NCBI GenBank assembly: GCA_021780975.1 | Contig: JAJXXS010000031.1 | Coordinates: forward strand, 1-9,681 | Reading direction: 5' to 3' | Source of the DNA: Pseudomonadota bacterium | Lineage (GTDB): Bacteria > Pseudomonadota > Gammaproteobacteria > Burkholderiales > Thiobacillaceae | Length of the DNA: 9,681 nt | In this document: piece after piece, positions 1 to 7,542 of the stretch | How the letters are laid out: every line of letters begins with the position of its first letter | Position numbering within the stretch: position 1 is the first letter of the stretch | Made by a program: the position numbers and the translations under genes | The notes under the pieces: generated by a model | What the model was told of the DNA's origin: nothing | What the model saw: the letters and a program-made list of their open reading frames with translations, nothing else | Database searches by the model: none

Positions 1-1483
1 GTCGCGTGGCTTCGCCGCGCCGGCCGCTGCCGGCGATCTTGATGTGGTAGGTCTCGCCGTGCAGCGTGATCTTGAACTCCTCAGGCGCCTTGCGCGGGGC
101 CTCTACCGGCGCCGCGCCCTCCTTCGGCTTGAGCGCTTCGGGCTTGAGGGTGCCGGCAGCGCGCTCCTGCAGGTAGGTGCGTCCGAGGTCGGGGAACATG
201 GCGAAGGTGAGGACATCTTCCTCGTTCTTGGCCAGATTGCCGATGTCCTCGCGCAGCTTGTCGAGTTCATCGGCGATGAGGTCCGCCGGACGCTGGGTAA
301 GCACGGGGGTGTCGCCGATGGCCAGCTGCCGCACTGCCTCGTCGACCGGCGCCGGTGTGCGGCCATAACGCCCCTGCAGATAAAGCTTCACTTCGTTGGT
401 GATGGACTTGTAGCGGTCGCCGGTGAGGACGTTGAGCACCGCCTGGGTGCCGACGATCTGCGAGGTCGGGGTGACCAGCGGCGGATAGCCCAGATCGGCG
501 CGCACGCGCGGAATCTCGTCCAGCACCGCATCCATTTTGTCGAGCGCGTTCTGCTCCTTCAGTTGGTTGGCGAGATTGGAAATCATGCCGCCGGGTACCT
601 GGTTGACGAGCACGCGGGTGTCCACCCCGGTGAAGTCGCTCTCGAACTGCCAATATTTTCTGCGCACCTCGCGGAAATAGGCGGAGATTTCCTCCAGCAG
701 GGGCAGGGACAAGCCGGTGTCGTAGGGCGTGCCGGCGAGTGCGGCGACGAAGCTTTGCGTGGTGGGGTGGCTGGCCCCTTCGGCAAAGGCGCCGATGCAG
801 GTGTCGATGATTTCCGCCCCGGCTTCCACGGCCTTCAGGTGCACCATGGCGGCCAGGCCCGAAGTGGAATGGCTGTGGGTGTGGATGGGCAGGCCGGTGG
901 CTTCCTTGAGCGCCTTGACCAGTTCATGGGCCGTGTACGGGGTCAGCAGCCCGGCCATGTCCTTGATGGCGATGCTGGCGCAGCCGAGGGCGGCGAAGCC
1001 GCGCCCGAGCTCCACGAAATGGGGAATGTCGTGCACCGGGCTCACGGTATAGGAGATGGCGCCCTCGGCATGCTTGCCGGCAGCCTTGACCGCGGCGATG
1101 GAGACTTCCATGTTGCGCAGGTCGTTCATGGCGTCGAACACGCGGAACACGTCGACGCCGTTGTCCGCCGACTTCTGCACGAAGGCGCGTACCACATCGT
1201 CGGAGTAATGCCGGTAGCCGAGCAGGTTCTGGCCGCGCAGCAGCATCTGGAGGCGGGTGTTGGGCAGGGCGCGGCGCAGCGCACGCAGGCGCTCCCAGGG
1301 ATCCTCCTTGAGGAAGCGCACGCAGGCGTCGAAGGTCGCGCCGCCCCAGGCCTCCAGCGACCAGAAGCCCACCTGATCGAGCTTGGAACAGACGGGCAGC
1401 ATGTCGGCAGTTTGCATGCGCGTGGCGATGAGCGACTGGTGGCCGTCGCGCAAGACCAGATCGCAGAGTTGGACTCGACTCAA
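1..1483 (-). CDS. pycB: Pyruvate carboxylase subunit B (carboxyltransferase), 3' end off the window
   Basis: Carboxyltransferase subunit of a two-subunit pyruvate carboxylase, which moves the carboxyl group from carboxybiotin to pyruvate to give oxaloacetate in the cytoplasm. Reading the minus strand from TTG at 1483 gives 494 open codons running off the left edge. Visible features are an HMGL-like TIM barrel with VLRDGHQSL (D13 metal ligand, Q16), GGATFDACVRFLKEDPWERL, LRGQNLLGYRHYSDD, IKDMAGLL (K174, the lysine expected to be carbamylated) and HTHSHSTSG (H203/H205 metal ligands). The conserved PYC/OadA domain follows (VNQVPGGMISNLANQLKEQ, TPTSQIVGTQA), then a Pro/Ala-rich linker near residues 445-460. 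Family members are about 600 residues, so the missing part should hold the biotinyl domain with its AMKM lysine. Oxaloacetate decarboxylase alpha is the alternative name for this fold; pairing with a biotin carboxylase gene favours pyruvate carboxylase. The family's usual LRDAHQS alanine is glycine here. Confidence 0.92.
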   Translation of the reverse strand, partial: MSRVQLCDLVLRDGHQSLIATRMQTADMLPVCSKLDQVGFWSLEAWGGATFDACVRFLKEDPWERLRALRRALPNTRLQMLLRGQNLLGYRHYSDDVVRAFVQKSADNGVDVFRVFDAMNDLRNMEVSIAAVKAAGKHAEGAISYTVSPVHDIPHFVELGRGFAALGCASIAIKDMAGLLTPYTAHELVKALKEATGLPIHTHSHSTSGLAAMVHLKAVEAGAEIIDTCIGAFAEGASHPTTQSFVAALAGTPYDTGLSLPLLEEISAYFREVRRKYWQFESDFTGVDTRVLVNQVPGGMISNLANQLKEQNALDKMDAVLDEIPRVRADLGYPPLVTPTSQIVGTQAVLNVLTGDRYKSITNEVKLYLQGRYGRTPAPVDEAVRQLAIGDTPVLTQRPADLIADELDKLREDIGNLAKNEEDVLTFAMFPDLGRTYLQERAAGTLKPEALKPKEGAAPVEAPRKAPEEFKITLHGETYHIKIAGSGRRGEATR

Positions 1484-1484
1484 T

Positions 1485-2903
1485 TCAAGCTCCGTGGTGG
1501 GCGGTGAGGGCCGCCGCGATGGCGGCGGTGATGACTTCGCGCGGCATCCTCTCCGAATAATTCACCAGCTCGGGATGCGTCTCGACGAAGCCGGTGTTGA
1601 AGCGGCCGCCCCGGAAGTCGGCATTCTTGAGGATTTCCTGGTAGTAGGGAATGGTGGATTTCACTCCGTACATGACCATATCCGAGAGCGCCCGGCGGCC
1701 CCGCTCTATGACGCCGTCCCAGGTCAGGCTCCAGACCGTGAGCTTGGCGCACATGGAGTCGAAATAGGGCGGAATCACATAATCGGTGTAGATGGCGGCA
1801 TCCATGCGCACGCCCGGGCCGCCGGGCGCGTAATAGCGCGTGATGCGGCCGAAGCTGGGGAGGAAGCCGTTTTTCGGATCCTCGGCGTTGATGCGGAATT
1901 CCATGGCGTAGCCGCGGTGCTGGATGTCGCTTTGGCGGTATTGCAGCGGCAACCCGGAGGCGATGCGTATCTGTTCCTGCACGATGTCGACTCCGGTAAT
2001 GGTTTCGGTGACCGTGTGCTCGACCTGCAGGCGGGTGTTCATCTCCATGAAATAGAACTGGTTGTCCTGATCGAGGAGGAATTCCACCGTGCCGGCGTTC
2101 TCGTAATTGACCGCGCGCGCCGCCTGCACTGCCAGCTTGCCGACATAGAGGCGCTGCGCCTCGGTGAGCTGGGGCGAGGGGGCGATTTCGATGAGCTTCT
2201 GGTTGCGCCGCTGGATCGAGCAGTCGCGCTCGAACAGATGGATGGTGTTGCCTTGGCCGTCCGCGAGGATCTGCACTTCGATGTGCCTGGGATTGACCAC
2301 GCAGCGTTCCACGAATACCTCGGGCTTGCCGAAGGCCTTGCTGGCCTCCGACACCACGCGGTCATAGTTGCGCAGCAGATCCTGCTCGCTGTCGCAGCGG
2401 CGGATGCCGCGGCCGCCGCCGCCGTTGGTGGCCTTGAGCATCACCGGATAACCGATCTTGGCGGCGAGCTGGCGCGCTTCCTCCAGGCTGGCCAGATTTC
2501 CCTCGGAGCCCGGCACGACGGGAATGCCGGCGCGCATCATGGCCTGGCGGGCCTGTATCTTGTCCCCCATCTGGCGGATGACCTGTGGCCCCGGGCCGAT
2601 GAAGCGCACGCCGCGGCGCGCGCAGACCTCTGCCAGCAGGGGGTTTTCGGAAAGAAAGCCATAGCCGGGGTGGAGCGCATCGCAGCCGGAGGCGACGGCC
2701 AGATTCACCAGCGTATGGGGATTGAGATAGGGCGCCACCGGCTCCTTGCCGATGTTGTAAGCTTCATCAGCCTTCTTGACGTGGAGGGCGTGGCGGTCTG
2801 CATCCGTATAGACGGCCACGGAGGCGATGCCCATCTCGGCGCAGGCGCGCACAATGCGGACGGCGATTTCCCCGCGGTTGGCGACCAGAATTTTGCGGAT
2901 CAT
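1485..2903 (-). CDS. pycA: Pyruvate carboxylase subunit A (biotin carboxylase)
   Basis: ATP-dependent biotin carboxylase that carboxylates the biotin of its partner PycB using bicarbonate; the pair makes oxaloacetate to refill the TCA cycle. The 472-residue protein starts with the family's standard MIRKILVANRGEIAVRI. Visible parts are the N-terminal BC domain, then ATP-grasp with K116, K157 and the glycine loop GGGGRG (161-166), H207, E274, E287 and N289 in FMEMNTR, R291, E295 and R337. Each active-site residue lies zero to two positions below its E. coli AccC counterpart. The C-terminal segment PPYFDSMCAKLTVWSLTW resembles the pyruvate carboxylase A subunits of Pseudomonas more than AccC, from memory. 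The reading frame stays open upstream, but the extra sequence is promoter and antisense yceD. No Shine-Dalgarno precedes ATG 2903. Its stop is one base from the pycB start. An AccC role is less likely, given pycB next to it. Confidence 0.93.
   Translation of the reverse strand: MIRKILVANRGEIAVRIVRACAEMGIASVAVYTDADRHALHVKKADEAYNIGKEPVAPYLNPHTLVNLAVASGCDALHPGYGFLSENPLLAEVCARRGVRFIGPGPQVIRQMGDKIQARQAMMRAGIPVVPGSEGNLASLEEARQLAAKIGYPVMLKATNGGGGRGIRRCDSEQDLLRNYDRVVSEASKAFGKPEVFVERCVVNPRHIEVQILADGQGNTIHLFERDCSIQRRNQKLIEIAPSPQLTEAQRLYVGKLAVQAARAVNYENAGTVEFLLDQDNQFYFMEMNTRLQVEHTVTETITGVDIVQEQIRIASGLPLQYRQSDIQHRGYAMEFRINAEDPKNGFLPSFGRITRYYAPGGPGVRMDAAIYTDYVIPPYFDSMCAKLTVWSLTWDGVIERGRRALSDMVMYGVKSTIPYYQEILKNADFRGGRFNTGFVETHPELVNYSERMPREVITAAIAAALTAHHGA
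1490..1493 (-). promoter_or_regulatory. Ribosome binding site fixing the pycB TTG start
   Basis: GGAG on the minus strand lies six bases upstream of TTG 1483-1481, inside the last codons of pycA. No in-frame ATG exists nearby upstream, and the first in-frame ATG downstream (residue 23) would remove the LRDGHQS metal-binding motif. The TTG is therefore the best start. Because the site sits within pycA, the two genes are probably translationally coupled. Confidence 0.7.
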
Positions 2904-2930
2904 GGGCTGGGTGTGCGGCTTGGCATTGTT

Positions 2931-2960
2931 TTGACAGGGAGAGCCGGAAAATATTATCAT
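2931..2960 (+). promoter_or_regulatory. Strong sigma70 promoter for the yceD-rpmF-fab cluster
   Basis: TTGACA at 2931-2936 is a perfect -35. TATCAT at 2955-2960 matches the -10 consensus at five of six bases with an 18-base spacer. TATTAT at 2952-2957 is an equally good hexamer but leaves only 15 bases. Transcription would start around 2964-2968, which is two to six bases before the yceD ATG at 2970. It is the best match to a housekeeping promoter I see in the window and sits at the head of the cluster. Confidence 0.7.
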
Positions 2961-2978
2961 TGTTCGCTTATGCTTCAA
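2951..2978 (-). promoter_or_regulatory. Candidate sigma70 promoter for pycAB
   Basis: On the minus strand TTGAAG (2978-2973), a 16-base spacer and TAATAT (2956-2951) form a plausible promoter reading toward pycA. The start would fall near 2945, giving a leader of about 42 bases. GATAAT two bases upstream is an alternative -10 but leaves only a 14-base spacer. The -10 overlaps the -10 of the opposite promoter, and the -35 lies inside the first codons of yceD. This is assigned by eye only. Confidence 0.45.
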
Positions 2979-3416
2979 CGCCCTAGCGTGGATAGTTTCC
3001 GTTTCGCGCAAGCCTCCCAGACGTGGCGCGGGGAAGCGGACATCCGTGACTTCGCGCGTCTGGCCGAGGCGCTGCCGGAATCCTGCGGGCCCTTGCTGTA
3101 TGAGGTGCGGGGTTTTGTCGATCGCGAACGGCGGCCCTGCCTGGAAGTGGGGGTCGAGACGGTGTTGACGCTGGTGTGCCAGCGCTGCCTGGGCACCATG
3201 CCGTGGCCACTGAAAGTCGCGCGCCGGCTGTATCTGGCGCGCACGGAGGGCGAGGCGGAGCGCCTCGAAGCGGAGGCAGAGCAGGTGGCCGATGCGGAAG
3301 TTCTGGCGGCGCCGGGTCCTGTCGACCTGGCTGCCCTGGTGGAAGACGAGGTGCTGCTCGGCCTGCCGCTGATTCCCAGGCATGAGGAAGGGCAATGTCC
3401 GGCAGGGCGCCCGTAA
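2970..3416 (+). CDS. yceD: YceD/DUF177 family protein, short C-terminus
   Basis: A 148-residue DUF177 protein. The family is linked to accumulation of 23S rRNA and is nearly always encoded just before rpmF, as here; its biochemical role is not settled. Family features are the N-terminal VDSFRFA block, the paired cysteines LVCQRCLG (C70, C73), the acidic stretch near residues 93-113, the LVEDEVLLGLPLIPRHE block and a third conserved cysteine, C143. The E. coli protein is about 173 residues and continues past this cysteine with a tail containing an NPFAVL motif; here the protein stops five residues after C143. Only 24 bases separate the stop from rpmF, so the tail cannot be hiding in another frame. 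No Shine-Dalgarno lies before the ATG, and the predicted transcript begins almost at the start codon. GTG at codon 7 is an alternative start, also without a ribosome site. Confidence 0.9.
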   Translation: MLQRPSVDSFRFAQASQTWRGEADIRDFARLAEALPESCGPLLYEVRGFVDRERRPCLEVGVETVLTLVCQRCLGTMPWPLKVARRLYLARTEGEAERLEAEAEQVADAEVLAAPGPVDLAALVEDEVLLGLPLIPRHEEGQCPAGRP

Positions 3417-3440
3417 CAGATTTGAATTAGGAGTACGCAA

Positions 3441-3620
3441 ATGGCTGTGCAACAGAACAAGAAGTCACCTTCCAAGCGTGGTATGCATCGCGCCCATGAT
3501 TTTCTGACGCCCGCGCCCCTGGCGGTGGAGCCGACCACGGGCGAGGTGCATCTGCGCCACCACATCAGCCCCAGCGGCTACTATCGTGGCCGCAAGGTGG
3601 TCAAGGGCCGCGACGAATAA
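3441..3620 (+). CDS. rpmF: 50S ribosomal protein L32 (bL32)
   Basis: Small basic protein of the large ribosomal subunit, 59 residues, close to the usual 57-60. It begins [20 protein letters not shown] and carries the conserved [17 protein letters not shown] segment. There are no cysteines, so this is the zinc-independent form typical of proteobacteria. An AGGAG ribosome site (3429-3433) lies seven bases before the ATG and is one of the clearest in the window, fitting the high demand for a ribosomal protein. It follows yceD by 24 bases and is followed by a 136-base gap with a nested hairpin before plsX. Confidence 0.97.
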   Translation: MAVQQNKKSPSKRGMHRAHDFLTPAPLAVEPTTGEVHLRHHISPSGYYRGRKVVKGRDE

Positions 3621-3668
3621 ACCTTCTGCTGGATGCGCTGTCCGCAAGCGGCGGCAGAGCGGGCCATG

Positions 3669-3729
3669 GCAGCCCAGACCCATGACACGAAGCGCCGTCC
3701 CGGCGGGACCGCGCCGGAGTCTGGGCTGC
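3669..3729. repeat. Nested inverted repeat (two-level hairpin) between rpmF and plsX
   Basis: Perfect 11-base arms GCAGCCCAGAC (3669-3679) and GTCTGGGCTGC (3719-3729) enclose 39 bases. Inside is a second hairpin: GTCCC (3697-3701) pairs with GGGAC (3705-3709) over a GGC loop, extended by GCGC/GCGC (3692-3695 with 3711-3714) across a C-C mismatch. No T-run follows, so this does not look like an ordinary intrinsic terminator. It may be an mRNA stability or attenuation element that lets rpmF be expressed above plsX, or a copy of a dispersed repeat. The rest of the 3621-3756 gap shows no promoter-like or coding sequence. Confidence 0.6.
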
Positions 3730-3756
3730 GCTGATCGCCCGCGCTGCTGAACACCC

Positions 3757-4788
3757 ATGAGGGAAATCACTGTTGCCATCGATGCCATGGGGGGCGATCA
3801 CGGTCCCCATGTCACGGTGCCGGCGGCCTTGCGCTGCCTGGCCCGTAACGAACTGCTCAACATCATTCTGGTGGGGCCGGCCGAGGCGCTGGAAGCCGAG
3901 CTCAGGGCGCAGCGCCGTCTGCATCCCAACCCGCGTGTGCGTGTGCACCATGCTTCCGAGGTTGTGGCCATGGACGAGGCGCCGGCCTACGCCCTGCGCA
4001 ACAAGAAGAATTCCTCCCTGCGCGTTGCCATCGATCTGGTGAAATCGGGGGAAGCCGATGCCTGCGTGTCCGCCGGCAACACCGGGGCGCTGATGGCCAC
4101 CGCCAAGTTCGTCCTCAAGACCCTCCCGGGCATCGAACGGCCCGCCATCGCCACCACCATGCCGACGCGCAACGGGCGGGTGCTCATGCTCGATCTGGGC
4201 GCCAACGTGGAATGCAGTCCGCAGCAGTTGCTGCAGTTCGGCATCATGGGGGCCATGCTGGTGGCGGCCACGGAGCACAAGACGAATCCTTCGGTCGGCC
4301 TTCTCAATGTGGGCACGGAAGACATCAAGGGCAGCGACATGGTGAAGGAGGCCGCCGACCTGTTCCGCGCCAGCCATCTGAATTTCCACGGCTATGTGGA
4401 AGGCGACGACATCTATCGCGGCACTACCGATGTGGTGGTGTGCGACGGTTTTGTCGGCAACGTCGCGTTGAAGACCTCGGAAGGACTGGCGCACATGCTC
4501 GCGGATCTGCTGCGCGCAGAGTTCGGCCGCAACCTGTTCACGCGCCTGGCGGGCCTCGTCGCCCTGCCCGTGCTCAATGCCTTCAAGCGCCGCGTCGATC
4601 CGCGCCGCTACAATGGCGCCACTCTTCTGGGGCTGCGCGGCGTGGTGGTGAAGAGCCACGGCGGGGCTGATCGCTTCGCTTTCGAGCAGGCCATCGACAC
4701 GGCGGTGGGCGAGGTGCGAAACAACGTTCTGCGGCGCATCACCGAACAGATCCAGGAGCCTCACGTGCCCCTGCGGGCATTGCCATGA
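3757..4788 (+). CDS. plsX: Phosphate acyltransferase PlsX
   Basis: Converts acyl-ACP and phosphate to acyl phosphate, the donor PlsY uses to acylate glycerol-3-phosphate; a peripheral membrane enzyme joining fatty acid synthesis to phospholipid synthesis. The 343-residue protein has the usual family length and motifs: [11 protein letters not shown] (residues 7-17), [11 protein letters not shown] (104-114), [10 protein letters not shown] (128-137), [11 protein letters not shown] (146-156), [11 protein letters not shown] (184-194), VEGDDIYRG (214-222), [17 protein letters not shown] (228-244) and the C-terminal [20 protein letters not shown]. The start matches the family, but no Shine-Dalgarno is visible in GCTGCTGAACACCC before the ATG, so translation initiation may be weak or depend on the hairpin region upstream. 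fabH follows after 22 bases. Confidence 0.97.
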   Translation: MREITVAIDAMGGDHGPHVTVPAALRCLARNELLNIILVGPAEALEAELRAQRRLHPNPRVRVHHASEVVAMDEAPAYALRNKKNSSLRVAIDLVKSGEADACVSAGNTGALMATAKFVLKTLPGIERPAIATTMPTRNGRVLMLDLGANVECSPQQLLQFGIMGAMLVAATEHKTNPSVGLLNVGTEDIKGSDMVKEAADLFRASHLNFHGYVEGDDIYRGTTDVVVCDGFVGNVALKTSEGLAHMLADLLRAEFGRNLFTRLAGLVALPVLNAFKRRVDPRRYNGATLLGLRGVVVKSHGGADRFAFEQAIDTAVGEVRNNVLRRITEQIQEPHVPLRALP

Positions 4789-4810
4789 GGCCGGCCGGGG
4801 CGAAGACATC

Positions 4811-5773
4811 ATGACCCACGCACGCATCGTCGGCACGGGGGGCTATCTGCCTGCGCGCCTGCTCAGAAATGCCGACCTGGAAAAGCTTGTCGACACCACG
4901 GATCAGTGGATCGTCGAGCGCACCGGCATACGCGAGCGCCACGTTGCCGGTGAGGGCGAGCTCACCAGCGATCTGGCTACCCATGCGGCCCGTCGCGCGC
5001 TTGATGCCGCCGGTATCGCCCCCGCCAGCGTGGATCTCATCATTGTCGCCACCACCACGCCGGATCGCGTGTTCCCCGGCACCGCCTGCATCGTCCAGGC
5101 CAAGCTGGGCATCGCCAACGCCTGCGCCGCCTTCGACGTCCAGGCGGTGTGCAGCGGCTTTGTGTACGCGCTCGCCACGGCGGCCAATTTCATCAAGGCG
5201 CGTCAGGCGCGCACCGCCCTCGTGATCGGTGCCGAGACGCTCACCCGCATCACCGACTACAGCGACCGCACCAACTGCATCCTGTGGGGCGACGGGGCGG
5301 GTGCCGTGGTGCTGGCGGCAAGCGATGCGCCCGGCATCATTTCGACCCATCTGCATGCCGACGGCCGCTACGAGGCGCTGCTTTACACCGACGGCGGCCC
5401 GTCCTCGGGGAGCGCGGCGGAAGGGCCCAAGGTACGCATGCAGGGCAACGCCGTGTTCAAGATGGCGGTCAACACACTGGACGCCATCGTCGACGAGACC
5501 CTCGCCGCCAACGGCCTGGCGAAAACCGATATCGACTGGCTGGTGCCGCATCAGGCCAACATCCGCATCATCCAGGCCACCGCCAAAAAGCTGGGCATGG
5601 GCATGGAGCGCGTGGTACTGACCGTGGACCGCCATGGCAACACCTCGGCCGCGTCCATACCCCTGGCGCTCGATGTCGCGGTGCGCGATGGCCGCATCCG
5701 GCCGGGGCAGACCCTGCTCATGGAAGCCTTCGGCGGCGGCTTCACCTGGGGCTCCGCCCTGGTGCGCTACTGA
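4811..5773 (+). CDS. fabH: Beta-ketoacyl-ACP synthase III (FabH)
   Basis: Starts type II fatty acid synthesis by condensing acetyl-CoA with malonyl-ACP to form acetoacetyl-ACP. The 320-residue protein has a complete thiolase-fold KAS III active site: C114 in AVCSGF, H247 in VPHQAN and N277 in HGNTSA, each two to three positions from the E. coli C112/H244/N274 triad. Other family signatures are the N-terminal [23 protein letters not shown] (residues 30-43), [10 protein letters not shown] (159-168) and the C-terminal [13 protein letters not shown]. Ribosome binding is modest (a GGGGCGAAG stretch about 6-14 bases upstream). It lies 22 bases after plsX, the normal order. The in-frame ATA codon in GIRER is one of several in this otherwise GC-rich cluster. 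Confidence 0.98.
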   Translation: MTHARIVGTGGYLPARLLRNADLEKLVDTTDQWIVERTGIRERHVAGEGELTSDLATHAARRALDAAGIAPASVDLIIVATTTPDRVFPGTACIVQAKLGIANACAAFDVQAVCSGFVYALATAANFIKARQARTALVIGAETLTRITDYSDRTNCILWGDGAGAVVLAASDAPGIISTHLHADGRYEALLYTDGGPSSGSAAEGPKVRMQGNAVFKMAVNTLDAIVDETLAANGLAKTDIDWLVPHQANIRIIQATAKKLGMGMERVVLTVDRHGNTSAASIPLALDVAVRDGRIRPGQTLLMEAFGGGFTWGSALVRY

Positions 5774-5819
5774 CGAGGCGACCTGCGCCAGGCAACTACA
5801 CTCAACTCATCACTAGGTT

Positions 5820-6737
5820 ATGCAAGACGCATTTTTGTTTCCCGGCCAAGGTTCCCAAGCCGTTGGCATGATGAAGGATCTGATGGCGCACGCCGAGGTC
5901 GCGGACACGTTCCGTGAGGCGGTCGAGGTGCTGGGCTACGACTTGCGCAAGCTCGTCGAGGAAGGCCCCGCGGAGCAGCTCAACCAGACTGTGTGTACGC
6001 AGCCGGCGATGCTTGCCGCAGGCGTCGCTGCCTATCGCGCCTGGCGTTCCCTGGGCGGAGCCGAGCCGGCGTTCATGGCTGGTCATAGCCTCGGCGAATA
6101 CACCGCCCTGGTGGCGGCGCAGGCGCTGGAATTGGCCGACGCGCTGCAACTCGTGCGTTATCGCGCGGAAGTGATGCAGGCGGCAGTGCCGGAAGGCGTA
6201 GGTGCAATGGCTGCCATCCTCGGCCTGGAAGACGATGCGGTGCGCGAGGTTTGCACGCAGGCGGCGCAGGGCGAGGTGCTGGAGGCGGTGAATTTCAACA
6301 GCCCGGGCCAGGTCGTGGTGGCTGGGCACAAGGCTGCCGTCGAACGTGGCATGGCGCTGGCGCGCGAGCGCGGTGCGAAACGCGCCCTGGCGCTGCCGGT
6401 GTCGGTGCCTTCGCATTCCAGTCTCATGCGCCCGGCGGCCGCCAAACTGGCGGACCGGCTTGCGCAAGTCAGCCTGCGGGCGCCGCGCATTCCGGTCTGG
6501 CACAATGCCGACGTCGCCGCCTACGATGATCCGGCGCGCATACGCGATGCGCTGGCGCGCCAGCTTTATTCCCCGGTGCGGTGGGCGGAAACCATACGAG
6601 CCCTCAAGGCGCAGGGCGCCGGGCGTTTTCTTGAGTGCGGGCCGGGCAAGGTGCTGGCCGGCCTCAACAAGCGCATCGACGATGGCCTTGCCACGTTCGC
6701 GCTTACCGATGAGGCGGCCATACGTGCCGCGCTCTGA
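5820..6737 (+). CDS. fabD: Malonyl-CoA:ACP transacylase (FabD)
   Basis: Transfers malonyl from CoA to the phosphopantetheine of ACP, giving the extender unit used by FabH and FabF. The 305-residue protein opens with AFLFPGQGSQAVGMM, the family's standard N-terminus, and has the nucleophile S90 in GHSLGE, R115 in YRAEVMQ, H199 in VPSHS and Q248 in LARQLYSPVRW; E. coli equivalents are S92, R117, H201 and Q250. FLECGPGKVLAGL near residues 270-282 is also typical. The gap of 46 bases after fabH is more AT-rich than its surroundings. The only Shine-Dalgarno-like bases (AGG, 5815-5817) are too close to the ATG, but a later start would lose FPGQGSQ, so the assigned ATG stands. Confidence 0.97.
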   Translation: MQDAFLFPGQGSQAVGMMKDLMAHAEVADTFREAVEVLGYDLRKLVEEGPAEQLNQTVCTQPAMLAAGVAAYRAWRSLGGAEPAFMAGHSLGEYTALVAAQALELADALQLVRYRAEVMQAAVPEGVGAMAAILGLEDDAVREVCTQAAQGEVLEAVNFNSPGQVVVAGHKAAVERGMALARERGAKRALALPVSVPSHSSLMRPAAAKLADRLAQVSLRAPRIPVWHNADVAAYDDPARIRDALARQLYSPVRWAETIRALKAQGAGRFLECGPGKVLAGLNKRIDDGLATFALTDEAAIRAAL

Positions 6738-6803
6738 TTGCGATAACACGACGGGACGGGACCGCGGGCCGGGCATGGCTGCGGACGTCGCCAAGGAGCG
6801 GAG

Positions 6804-7541
6804 ATGAAAGGAAAAATCGCACTAGTCACCGGCGCCAGCCGGGGCATAGGCCAGGCCTGCGCCCTGGCGCTGGCGCGTGCCGGCGCCACGGTGGTGGGCA
6901 CTGCCACGAGCGCAGGAGGTGCCGACGCCATCAGCAGCTACCTGCACGCGGCGCAGGGGACTGGGCAGGGCATGAAGCTGGATGTCACGCAGGCGGCGGA
7001 GGTGGATGCCGTGGTGGCGGCGGTGGAAAAGCAGTTCGGCGCGGTTTCCATCCTGGTGAACAACGCCGGCATCACGCGCGACAACCTCCTCATGCGCATG
7101 AAGGACGAGGAGTGGGACGCCATACTGGCGACCAACCTGTCGTCGGTGTTCCGCCTTTCCCGCGCCGTGCTGCGCGGCATGATGAAGGCGCGCTTCGGCC
7201 GCATCATCAGCATCGCCTCGGTGGTAGGCGCCATGGGCAACGCCGGGCAGACCAATTACAGTGCCGCCAAGGCGGGCGTCATGGGCTTCACCAAATCGCT
7301 GGCACGCGAGGTCGGCAGCCGCAACATCACGGTCAATTGCGTGGCGCCTGGCTTCATCGACACCGACATGACGCGCGCGCTCCCCGAGGCGCAGCGTACA
7401 GCCTTGCTCGCCCACATTCCCCTCGGCCGCCTCGGCGAGGTGGACGACATCGCCCATGCCGTGGCCTTTCTGGCGGGTGAGGGCGCCGGCTACATCAGCG
7501 GCGCGACCCTGCATGTCAACGGCGGCATGTACATGGCATAA
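6804..7541 (+). CDS. fabG: 3-oxoacyl-ACP reductase (FabG)
   Basis: NADPH-dependent reductase of the 3-ketoacyl-ACP made by FabH and FabF. A classical short-chain dehydrogenase of 245 residues with the Rossmann glycine motif TGASRGIG (9-16), NNAG (86-89), N111, S139 in SIASVVG, and the catalytic Y152 and K156 in NYSAAKAG. The PGFIDTDMT loop (182-190) and C-terminal YISGATLHVNGGMYM are characteristic of FabG rather than other SDRs. A good ribosome site, AAGGAG (6793-6798), sits five bases before the ATG. The 66-base gap after fabD holds no clear promoter. acpP follows but appears to have its own promoter. Confidence 0.97.
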   Translation: MKGKIALVTGASRGIGQACALALARAGATVVGTATSAGGADAISSYLHAAQGTGQGMKLDVTQAAEVDAVVAAVEKQFGAVSILVNNAGITRDNLLMRMKDEEWDAILATNLSSVFRLSRAVLRGMMKARFGRIISIASVVGAMGNAGQTNYSAAKAGVMGFTKSLAREVGSRNITVNCVAPGFIDTDMTRALPEAQRTALLAHIPLGRLGEVDDIAHAVAFLAGEGAGYISGATLHVNGGMYMA

Positions 7542-7542
7542 G

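Noticed and set aside
2904..2960. Longer N-terminus for PycA, with an in-frame ATG in the promoter core encoding MIIFSGSPCQNN.
   Set aside because: Biotin carboxylase subunits of this type begin at MIRKILVANRG, and the extension would be encoded by the divergent promoter sequence.
44..3416. Long plus-strand open frames of 487 and 677 codons across the left third.
   Set aside because: They run antisense to pycB and pycA, whose catalytic motifs are complete. Long antisense frames are expected in GC-rich DNA with strong third-position bias. Only the last 149 codons of the second one (yceD, from 2970) are real.
3601..4836. Minus-strand open frame of 411 codons opposite plsX.
   Set aside because: It is a histidine- and glycine-rich low-complexity translation with no recognisable domain, and it is the shadow of plsX.
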